A stretch of 62,013 nt of DNA from DATKUC01 sp964577375. Its GTDB lineage: Bacteria > Spirochaetota > Spirochaetia > DSM-27196 > DATKUC01. The number at the start of each line of letters is the position of its first letter. Position 1 is the stretch's first letter. The notes under the pieces are model-generated. The model ran no database searches. It was not told where the DNA came from and worked only from the letters and a program-made list of their open reading frames with translations. The DNA is taken from the NCBI GenBank assembly GCA_964577375.1, contig CAZNYW010000021.1, positions 1 through 62,013 of the forward strand, written 5' to 3'. Shown here one piece after another: positions 28,528-36,658 of the stretch. Both the position numbers and the translations under genes were made by a program.

Positions 28528-31500
28528 ATGAAATCATCTCAAAAAGTTGCCCTGAGTCTTCTTATAGCTGTCGTTGTCTTCAGCGCGTTTGCGGTAATTT
28601 CGTTCTCAGGGCTCTTCAGCTATATAGAAGCTACTTTTTATAATCCTCGAATCCGCGCGAATGCATACAATCGTCTGGATCAGGCAGTTGCTTCGATAAA
28701 CGACTACCAGGACAAGAATCGGCTTCGCTTCGAGAAGATTCTGGAATCCCCCTCCATCAAGAACATATACCAGGTAAATCAGAGCCAGGAAGATATTCAG
28801 AATCAGCAGGCCATTTTCGGCACGCTGAAGTCTGACATGACCGGGTTCATGTTTGTTCGCTTCATCGATAATCAGGGCCAGCGGTTGCATTTCAGCACGC
28901 TCGATTCGGATATTGTGAGCGCCGGACCGAATCAGATTGCCTACAAGCCTCCTGGTGAGATTAAAGATCCTGTACCCGTCTCCAGCCTCGCGCTGCCGCA
29001 GTCGACTCCGTTCGACCTCATGCTGGTACCGCAGTCGGACTACTACATCTATCGATTCCTGGTGAAAGACCAGTACAACATCACGCAGGGGACTGCGCTA
29101 TTCTACGTATCTGCTCGCGGAGTAACCAATTCACTGCTGTCGGCCGGTCTTATTGATGCGGGCACGGTCGCCAGGGTCGTGTCCGACCAGGGCGTTGTTC
29201 TCAATCTTCCCGAGAAGTTCAGCGACAGTCTCGCCCAGGCAGTGTCGTCGCTCTGGTCACCCGCAAATACGAAATCGACACCGCTCTTGAAGGCGAGCGA
29301 AGGCGGAAGCTACTTCGTTTTTTCCGGTCCAACGAAACCGGCCGGCTATGCGCTGCTTCTCGTTCCTGAAGCGGACTTTCATATGCAGCCGCTCATGCAG
29401 TGGGTGTTGCTCGCCGGCACCTTCCTGACGGCATTTCTCCTGGTGTTTCTGCTTCTCAACATACGGCAGGATGCGGTTCTGGTGCTCAGCGACCGAATCA
29501 AGCGGTTCCAGATACATCTGCTGCAGGAGTATCTCGAGGAGAAGGAGCAGATCGACTGGAAGCGCTGGCAGGCGCAGCTGGAAGAGCGCCGTGAGGAGGT
29601 TTCACGCCGGATAAAGAAGGGAATCAGGTCGGTACGCGGCAAGAAGGCCGATGAGGTGGACCAGCTGATCAATCAGAGCTGGGACGAGATCCTGACGGTG
29701 CTCGGTACGAGACAGCTGGAAGCGCGTCCGTCGTCACTCGATGTCTCGAGGCTCGAAGACATAATCCAGCGAGCAGTCACCAACTTTCAGCGCATGGGGG
29801 TCGAAGCCGGACCGTCGCGTCCGGCCGGCCAGGCCGCGCGGCGGGCGCTCCCGCTCGAGGCTGCGGAAGAGCCGGAAGAGATCGGGGAAGTCGGAGCGGT
29901 GGAAGAGCTCGAAGAGATGGACGAGGCCGAACCGGCCGAAGTCGAAGAGCTCGCCGAAGTCGAGGAAGCTGAAGAGGTCGGAGAAGCCGAGGCGGTGGAA
30001 GAGCTCGAAGAGATGGACGAGGCCGAACCGGCCGAAGTCGAAGAGCNNNNNNNNNNNNNNNNNNNNNNNNNNNNNNNNNNNNNNNNNNNNNNNNNNNNNN
30101 NNNNNNNNNNNNNNNNNNNNNNNNNNNNNNNNNNNNNNNNNNNNNNTCGCCGAAGTCGAGGAAGCTGAAGAGGTCGGAGAAGCCGAGGCGGTCGAAGAGC
30201 TCGAGGAGATGGGCGCGGCCGACGACCTCGAATTCCCCGACTTTGCCGCTGCACTCACCGAAGAGGAACTTCGCATTCCGGACGAGATCATCGAAGCGCA
30301 GACCGGGTCGGTCCGGACCGGGGCAGGGAAGGATGAAGGTGAGGACGGGGAACCGGCCGAGGAGTCGATTCCTTCAGGCCGGACTGAAATAGCGGGGCGG
30401 GGAGAGTTCGCGGCCGCCGAAGAGCTGGGCGAGCTGGAGACCGTTGATGAGGCGGAAGAGCTTGAAGAACTCGAAGAACTGTCGGAAGTGGAAGAGGTCG
30501 AAGAGGTCGAGGAACTTGAAGCTGAGCCGGGACGCGAGGCTGTCCCGGCAGAGACGGCCGAAGAGACTTCTCACACCGATGCCTGGATAACGGAAGAGGC
30601 CGAAATCCTCGACGAGCTCGAGCCCGAAGAAGAGATTGAGGTCTATCCCAGTGAAGCGGTTCCGATCACGCCATCCGGGCTCTTCATGGCGAGCAAGCTA
30701 TCATTTGGTGGACGTTACGAGGCACTCACCGGTCCCGGAGCCGAGCTTCCGGAGCTTGATTCCGTCGACCCGGAGGAGCCGGAAGAGGTCCACATTCTCG
30801 CCGAGGGAGAGCCGGCGGCCACAGTCCCGCCTGAAATGGAGGGAGAGGAGGCGATACGAGCCGAGGCCGAGGCCGGATCTGGTTCTGTCGCGGGAATGCT
30901 CGACGGGCTGTCAGCGAAGGACTACGAAGTAATTCCAATTACCCGGATGCTCGCGCTCGTGTCCGCCGGCGGGGACGTCATTGCAGAGAAGGACGAAATC
31001 CCGGAAATCAGACAGACGAGCTACGGTGAGGGAAGATCCCGTGCGGACATCAGGAGTGACGCCGCCAAACGCGAGTCTTCCGGTCTCGCCGAAAGTGTTC
31101 TGAAGCCTGCGAAAGGGAGCGCGGAAACCCCGGAAGGCGGCGGCGGGATCGATGAGATTCTTTCAATTCACGCAATTGATCTCTTCCCGGCAGAATATGC
31201 CGACCGGCGGGGCGGCGCCGATGAATCCGCTTCGGCAGACGATGACGATCGGAAGCGAATTCGATTCGGTCGCGATGGTCTGGACTACGATTGGTTTATG
31301 CGAAGACACCGTTCCACCGAGAGCGGAATAATCAAATCACTTGTCGAGGTTACTCGGCTGTTCCGCGCTCGCGCCGGGAGTCTTTTCCTCGAGACGGAAA
31401 AGGGGCTGCGCGCGACATACTCGCTTGGATTGGACGAAGCATGCATGAACCGGGTCATCGCGAAGCGGGATACACCTCTTTTCCGGGAGATATTCGAGAA

Positions 31501-31726
31501 GCGCCACGCGCTCTTTCTCAAGGTGCCGCTGAACGAAGTTTCGAACTTTCGCTCCGTGTGCGAAGAGACTCAGTTTGCCCACCTTCAGAAAAGTGTTTTC
31601 ATACCGGTCAGGTTCAACAAGAAGCCGGCGTATCTGATGGTCTCGGTGCACGGAGAAGTTGAGTCTTTCGATACACTTTTTGTAAACGCGCTCGAAAACG
31701 CGCATCCTGAAATAGTCGGTGCGTAA
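28528..31726 (+). CDS. membrane-anchored protein with Glu-rich 32-residue repeats (interrupted by assembly gap)
   Basis: I read one gene split by the 100-N gap. The part before the gap has a membrane helix at about residues 6-28, an extracytoplasmic segment to about 290, a second helix at about 292-312, a charged coiled-coil-like cytoplasmic segment, and then Glu-rich repeats. After the gap the repeats continue in another frame, followed by a long acidic linker and a C-terminal globular domain of about 150 residues with a GAF-like look (SLVEVTRLFRARAGSLFLET). The two sides join exactly in repeat phase: 1519 + 1580 known bases make 1033 codons, so the frame is restored if the gap holds a multiple of 96 bp. 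The architecture suggests a sensor or scaffold; function is unknown. The ribosome binding site is weak (GGAGG about 14 nt before ATG). Confidence 0.75.
29902..30211 (+). repeat. 96-bp coding tandem repeat spanning the gap
   Basis: The unit encodes EELEEMDEAEPAEVEE followed by LAEVEEAEEVGEAEAV (32 residues). Copy 1 is 29902-29997. Copy 2 starts at 29998 and runs into the Ns at 30046. The sequence after the gap resumes at the next base of the unit, and a degenerate third copy starts at 30194. The number of hidden copies is unknown. Confidence 0.9.
30047..30146. other. assembly gap (exactly 100 N)
   Basis: A run of 100 Ns, the conventional placeholder for a gap of unknown length. Both flanks are the same 96-bp repeat, which explains why the assembly stopped here. 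Confidence 0.99.
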
Positions 31727-31735
31727 CGCGCAGGT

Positions 31736-32239
31736 CTATTCTTCTTCCTGATCTGATTCTTTATCCACCGACAGCATGGATCTCAGGCGGGCTCGCACGG
31801 TTTCTTCCGGTTTGAGTTGATAGCTGCCGAGCGAAATGTGTGTTCCGAGCTCCGAAATGAGGTCATCGAGAGCTGCGAAACTGTCGGGAATGGTGACGAG
31901 CTGATCTCTGTCTTCGTCGTAAACAAACGCAGTCCGGCGATTGCGTCGGCCGGCGCAGACACCGGCATGAGTGATCGATTCCCAGGGAAAATCGATGCTC
32001 TCCCCGACGGAGGTAACACAGTGGGCTCCGTCCTCGTCCACGCTCACGTAGCTGCCGAGCTGAAGGCGAAGAAACTTGTACAGTTGGTAGTCCAGGTAGA
32101 CTACGACAATCACTCCAACAATGCCGATGATGAGTCCGAATACGAAAAAAACTGCAATGGCCGTTCCAAGAAGCAACGCCACGATCGCAAAGATAATGAG
32201 CAATCGTGGATTCGATTTTACCGTTATACGATAGGTCAT
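31736..32239 (-). CDS. small membrane protein of unknown function
   Basis: A 167-residue protein with two hydrophobic helices close together at about residues 13-50 (LLIIFAIVALLLGTAIAVFF, then IIGIVGVIVVVYL). A soluble C-terminal domain follows with alternating strands (SYVSVDEDGAHCVTSVGESI, then a WESITHAG-like turn), reminiscent of the bacterial PH-like domains found after paired helices. It ends with an acidic tail. I do not recognise a named family. It is convergent with the repeat protein (9-nt gap) and lies 58 nt downstream of the S-subunit-like gene on the same strand, so the two may be co-transcribed. Confidence 0.75.
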   Translation of the reverse strand: MTYRITVKSNPRLLIIFAIVALLLGTAIAVFFVFGLIIGIVGVIVVVYLDYQLYKFLRLQLGSYVSVDEDGAHCVTSVGESIDFPWESITHAGVCAGRRNRRTAFVYDEDRDQLVTIPDSFAALDDLISELGTHISLGSYQLKPEETVRARLRSMLSVDKESDQEEE

Positions 32240-32297
32240 GGGGTCTCCGGCGTCCGCGATGGGCCGGTTACGCTTTTCGACGCAGCAAACCGGCGCC

Positions 32298-32933
32298 TCA
32301 GCTCTTCAGGTAGCTCTTTCTAAGGTCATCGGCCTGACGTACCAGTTCTTCCCGCTTCTGATAGAGCTTTTCCTCTTTTCCAAACAGGCTTCTGCTCTCT
32401 CTCTTGATCACGGTGGTCAACGCGGGGATTGGCGTCTTTGAGAACGCTTTTTTGGAGATAATCGGGATAGTTTTCCCGTGAGTAAGGCGGTTCAGAATAG
32501 CGCGGCCAAACTCGGATTTGATGAACATGGTGAAAGCAACTGCCTTGTCCTGTTTGTCATCGCGGAAGCGGATGATCAACATGTTACTTGTCGGAATCCA
32601 CTTGCCCTGTATCGATTCCGGCACGATGGAGATCTTTCCGATCGTTCCAACGATGGTCAACAGCACATCGAAAGGCTCGAGATGGTACTTCTCGGCTTTG
32701 GCCGCATTGGCCCTGATGCGAATTTCCTTCTTCGGGGTTGCGAGGTAGCCGTAATCTTCCATGTCCGAGATAGATGCGACACGGTAGACTTCCCCGCCTC
32801 TGGTGTTTTCATTCTTGAGAAGCGGTGCGCGAAGGATTCTCGCTTCGTCGACCAGGACTGTTCCCGGAACCCCTGGTGCTGCTTCCAGCTTCTTTTCGGC
32901 TCTTGGCGTCTTTTCAGTCTTTTTCTTTGCCAT
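32298..32933 (-). CDS. stand-alone type I restriction S-subunit-like (TRD) protein
   Basis: A 211-residue protein. A Lys-rich N terminus (about 1-25) is followed by a single domain resembling one half of a type I HsdS subunit. LEPFDVLLTIVGTIGKISIV (85-104) is the typical 'gDiLi...GtiGk..iv' strand block. SNMLIIRFR follows, then GRAILNRLTHGKTIPIISKK leading into the 'l..i.iP' ending. A helical, charged segment (176-211) mimics the conserved HsdS spacer. No methyltransferase or nuclease subunit is nearby. It may be a sequence-specific DNA-binding protein or partner of a distant HsdM. A good promoter (32973-33001) serves it. The family assignment is by pattern only. Confidence 0.65.
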   Translation of the reverse strand: MAKKKTEKTPRAEKKLEAAPGVPGTVLVDEARILRAPLLKNENTRGGEVYRVASISDMEDYGYLATPKKEIRIRANAAKAEKYHLEPFDVLLTIVGTIGKISIVPESIQGKWIPTSNMLIIRFRDDKQDKAVAFTMFIKSEFGRAILNRLTHGKTIPIISKKAFSKTPIPALTTVIKRESRSLFGKEEKLYQKREELVRQADDLRKSYLKS

Positions 32934-32972
32934 GACATTTTCCTATCCGCAGACTGCGGTAGATTTTTTAAT

Positions 32973-33001
32973 AGAATAGGTATAAAATGCGCAAATGTCA
33001 A
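32973..33001 (-). promoter_or_regulatory. sigma-70 promoter for the S-subunit-like gene
   Basis: On the minus strand TTGACA (complement of 32996-33001), 17 nt and TATTCT (complement of 32973-32978). A small hairpin CCGCA-GTC-TGCGG lies in the leader just before the ribosome binding site. Confidence 0.65.
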
Positions 33002-33083
33002 GGTTTGATTTACAATACCTAAATACATTCAGTGAGCGCCATTTAGTTTACGGTGATATAGAGGCCGCTGGAGCGGGATCAGT

Positions 33084-33548
33084 ATGCCGATAATTGAAAT
33101 TTACACCGACGGTGGGTGCATCGGCAACCCGGGTCCGGGAGGCTGGGCCTTTGTCGCTCTGGAAGGGGAAGAAGCCATAGAGCGGAACGGCGCAGTCGAG
33201 CAGACCACCAACAACCGAATGGAGCTCATGGCCGTGATTCAGGCGCTCGAGTTCGTGCAGGGGTACACTACGGCCGCCAAACCGGAGATTCGCATAGTCA
33301 CCGATTCAGAATATGTCCGGAAGGGCATTTCTGAGTGGATCAATAACTGGATTCGGAACGGCTGGAAGACCAGCGGCCGAAAACCTGTAAAGAATCAGGA
33401 CCTGTGGGTGCAGCTTCATGAGCTTCAGTCTTCGTTCAGGATCAGCTGGGACTGGGTCAAGGGACACAGTGGGGATCGATACAACGAGCGATGTGACAGC
33501 CTGGTTCAGGAAGCTATCCGGAAATTGACGCCGGATAGCCCGCGTTAG
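33084..33548 (+). CDS. rnhA: ribonuclease HI
   Basis: A 154-residue enzyme that cleaves RNA in RNA-DNA hybrids. The active-site residues are visible as D9 (EIYTDGGC), E47 (NNRMELMAV), D74 (IVTDSEYV), H128 (VKGHSG) and D138. The N-terminal GNPGPGGWAFV block and the basic region around NGWKTSGRKPVKN, the handle seen in E. coli RNase HI, are present. It stands alone between divergent and unrelated neighbours. Confidence 0.97.
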   Translation: MPIIEIYTDGGCIGNPGPGGWAFVALEGEEAIERNGAVEQTTNNRMELMAVIQALEFVQGYTTAAKPEIRIVTDSEYVRKGISEWINNWIRNGWKTSGRKPVKNQDLWVQLHELQSSFRISWDWVKGHSGDRYNERCDSLVQEAIRKLTPDSPR

Positions 33549-33707
33549 ATCGGCCTGCCCGCCCGGAAGTCGAAATTTTTCATACATGAAGGGTATTCTC
33601 ATTCCACTTGGCACGCTCTAAACAGGTTTTCCCGCCGTAGGCTGTGGCGAGTTTGCTCAATCGGCGCGGAATCGGACGGGTATTGTACAGAGAGGTGTCT
33701 GTAGAGA

Positions 33708-35263
33708 ATGCGGGTGTTCGGTTTTGCGCTCGGCGGTTTTGACGGTGACCTGGTAACGGTAGAGGTGGACATACGGCGGGGCCTGCCGGGCACTGAGATT
33801 GTTGGCCTGGCAGGGGGCGCGGTGCGCGAGGCTCGCGAACGGGTCAGAGTGGCGGTGAAGAACAGCGGCTTCGCATATCCGCTGGATCGGGTCCTGGTGA
33901 ATCTGGCGCCCGCGGGGATCCGGAAAGCAGGTGCCTCGTTCGACCTGCCGATTGCCGCAGGAATCCTTGCAGCGGCTGGACAGGGACCGGATTTTGGCCA
34001 GAAACCGGTAATGCTGATCGGCGAGCTGCAGCTCGACGGCAGGGTTCGTGCTGTGACGGGCGTGCTTGCTGCGGTGGCCTCCGGGGTGGCCGGCGGGATT
34101 CTCGACTTTGTTGTACCGAGCAGAAATGTGACCGAAGCTCGCTCGGTGGAAGGAGCGGTCGTGGCCGGAATCAACTGCCTTCGTGATCTGGCATCCATCG
34201 GAGCAGTCCTTTCAGCTCCGACGACTTCCATGCCGGATACGGAACCCGAAAATCTCCTGCTCGGCGGTGGGGCAGGGTCGTTTGCATCGTGCGGCGACTA
34301 CGGAGAGCTGCGGGGACAACCGCTGCTCAAGCGCTGTCTCGAGGTCGCGGCAGCCGGTTCGCATCATCTCCTTCTATTCGGCCCCCCCGGCAGCGGGAAG
34401 ACCATGGCTCTCCGGCGACTGCCGGGTATACTCCCGCCGCTTTCGCGCGAAGAGTCGCTCGAAGTTACACGGATCCATTCGATCGCCGGCCTGCTGCTCG
34501 CCGACGAAGGGCTCATCCGCCGGCGTCCATTTCGCTCGCCTCACCATTCCGCCTCGCTCGAAGGGGTGGTCGGCTCGTACGTCCGGGCGAGATATCGCTC
34601 GCCCACCACGGGGTTCTCTTTTTGGACGAGGCGAGCGAGTTTCGCGCTCACATACTGCAGAGCCTCCGCGAGCCGCTCGAGGACGGAGTCGTCACCATCG
34701 CTCGCGCGGAACGCACCTTCCGCTATCCCGCGCTGTTCCAGCTCGTAATGGCAGCCAACCCTTGTCCATGCGGAAATCTCGGACGGGAAAACGCCCTCTG
34801 TCTCTGCTCACCATCGGATCTGCACCGCTACTGGAGCCGAATCGGCGGTGCACTGCTGGACAGGGTCGATATGAGGCTTCCGGTTGCACCGGTTCCGCCC
34901 GAGGCGCTGCTCGAGCCGCCGGAAACGACGAGCGAGCAGCTCCGGGAGCGCGTCATCAAGGCGTGCAGGGCACAGGAAGACCGCTACCATGGCGAGCGGT
35001 GGAAACGAAATGGCCGACTTCCCGGCGGCGCAATCGGAAGATACTGCCCGCTTTCACAGAGTGCATCTGCGGTTTATCGGGATCTCGGAAGAAGGATGAA
35101 CCTTTCCACACGGGCGATGGTGTCGATACTCCGGGTCGCCCGCACAATCGCCGACCTCGAAAGCTGCGATGTCATAGGCAGGGATGAGGTCCTCGAGGCA
35201 TGTCAGTATCGCAGATACGGTGACAGCGATTATTTCTGGGCGGGAGACAGCTCAATGAGGTGA
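33708..35263 (+). pseudogene. ComM/YifB-family AAA+ ATPase, frameshifted
   Basis: The first frame (from ATG 33708) gives the family's N-terminal domain (LPGTEIVGLAGGAVREARER and ASFDLPIAAGILAA) and the Walker A GPPGSGKT at residue 225. It continues to FRSPHHSASLEGVVG. The next frame supplies PGEISLAHHGVLFLDEASEF (Walker B) and MAANPCPCG, ending in the C-terminal helical domain with LSTRAMVSILRVARTIADLE. The frame changes between about 34572 and 34583 by one missing base (or a net loss equal to -1). ComM helicases act in branch migration during transformation. Either the gene is inactivated or the assembly has an error; no slippery site is visible, so programmed frameshifting is unlikely. Confidence 0.85.
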
Positions 35264-35335
35264 CGCCGGGCCGATGTGCAGCCCGACCTTGCAAATGGCA
35301 GTGACCGCCGATATAGTGTTCAGCGGAAAACAGAC

Positions 35336-36655
35336 ATGAGACTCTACACTCGTCGGCAGGTCATCTGGTTTTCAGCAGCGAGCGTTGCTGTGGTGACGGC
35401 CGTTCTTGCAGGAATTCTCCTCGTTACCGGCGTGCTCGCCTTTCCCGCGCCGCGAAGTCCGACACGCGACCGGCAGTCGGCAACTACGGCTTCCGGGACC
35501 GGTGCACCGCATGCCCAGGCCGAGCTCGAGCTCGAAACCAACGCACAGCCTCTTTCAGCTGGTGTCCCCGGGCGTGCTACCGCCGCCGACCTGACTGGTC
35601 CGGTTGGAGCCGTCACGGCCCAGAACGGACAGGAGTACACCACAGAGGAGCTCGACAATATCCGCGTCTACGAGACGCGCAATCAGGGCGTCGTCAACAT
35701 AACCACCGAAACCGTAGGATACAACTGGTTTCTCGAGCCCGTGCCGGGCGAAGGAGGCACCGGTTCAGGGTCTATAATCGACCGCCGCGGGTTCGTACTC
35801 ACCAACAATCACGTTGTCGAAGATGCCGCGAAGCTGTACGTCACGCTCGCGGACGGGACGCGGGTGGAGGGACACGTCGCCGGAGTCGACCGGGAAAACG
35901 ACCTTGCCATTGTCCGTTTCACACCTCCGGAGGGGCGGGAACTTGTCACCATACCGCTCGGGAGCTCCGGTTCATTGAAGATCGGGCAGAAGGTTCTCGC
36001 AATCGGTAACCCCTTCGGTCTTGATCGGACCCTGACGACCGGAATTGTATCCGGACTCGGGCGGCCGCTTCAGACGCAGAACAATCTTGTCATCCGGGAT
36101 ATGATTCAGACCGACGCCGCCATCAATCCGGGCAATTCCGGAGGACCGCTCCTCGATTCACACGGCAACATGATCGGAATCAACACGATGATCTATTCGC
36201 CTTCCGGCGGCTCGATCGGCATCGGATTTGCGGTTCCCGTCGATACCGCGCGACGCGTCGTACCTGATCTCATCCGGTACGGTGTGGTGAAGCGGGGATG
36301 GATCGACATCGTTCCACGCCAGCTCTTTCCGCCGCTGGTCCGCTATGCAAGGCTTCCCGTGAGCGAGGGAGTCCTGGTATCCCAGGTGGTGCCGGGAGGC
36401 AATGCGGACAAGGCGGGCATACACGGAGGCGATGGCAACAGGCCGGTCCGGTACGGAAACACGATCATCTACCTTGGGGGAGACATCATCACCTCGGTCA
36501 ACGGTATCGCGGTGCGGAATCTCGCGAACCTCTATGAGGCGCTCGAGTCGACCAGGCCCGGCGATGTGGTGCCGGTGACCGTGCTGCGGGGAAGGCAGAA
36601 ACTGGAGTTCCGGATAACGCTTTCGGAGCGCCCGGAACAGTTTCAATGGAAGTAG
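35336..36655 (+). CDS. HtrA/DegQ-family periplasmic serine protease
   Basis: A 439-residue S1C protease. A membrane anchor at about residues 11-36 is followed by a low-complexity linker, the trypsin-like domain and a C-terminal PDZ domain. The catalytic triad is H159 (TNNHVVED), D189 (ENDLAIVRF) and S268 (GNSGGPL). The PDZ contains a YLGGDIITSVNGIAVRNLANL ligand-loop region. ATG 35336 is preferred over the upstream GTG 35276 because the N terminus then gives a positively charged start and signal anchor. uvrB follows after 3 nt. It likely degrades misfolded envelope proteins. Confidence 0.92.
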   Translation: MRLYTRRQVIWFSAASVAVVTAVLAGILLVTGVLAFPAPRSPTRDRQSATTASGTGAPHAQAELELETNAQPLSAGVPGRATAADLTGPVGAVTAQNGQEYTTEELDNIRVYETRNQGVVNITTETVGYNWFLEPVPGEGGTGSGSIIDRRGFVLTNNHVVEDAAKLYVTLADGTRVEGHVAGVDRENDLAIVRFTPPEGRELVTIPLGSSGSLKIGQKVLAIGNPFGLDRTLTTGIVSGLGRPLQTQNNLVIRDMIQTDAAINPGNSGGPLLDSHGNMIGINTMIYSPSGGSIGIGFAVPVDTARRVVPDLIRYGVVKRGWIDIVPRQLFPPLVRYARLPVSEGVLVSQVVPGGNADKAGIHGGDGNRPVRYGNTIIYLGGDIITSVNGIAVRNLANLYEALESTRPGDVVPVTVLRGRQKLEFRITLSERPEQFQWK

Positions 36656-36658
36656 GGA

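Noticed and set aside
30209..31726. A separate gene starting after the gap
   Set aside because: The in-frame start at 30209 is inside the repeat region, and both sides of the gap join in phase, so this is the 3' part of the gene that starts at 28528.
32947..32970. Plus-strand terminator CCGCA-GAC-TGCGG with T run
   Set aside because: No plus-strand gene ends here. On the minus strand the same hairpin is in the leader of the S-subunit-like gene, and the stem is only 5 bp.
33608..33625. TTGGCACG at 33609 as a sigma-54 site before comM/yifB
   Set aside because: The GC of the -12 element is absent at the required 10-nt spacing.
34560..34600. Programmed -1 frameshift in comM/yifB
   Set aside because: No slippery heptamer or downstream pseudoknot-like structure is apparent; mutation or sequencing error is simpler.
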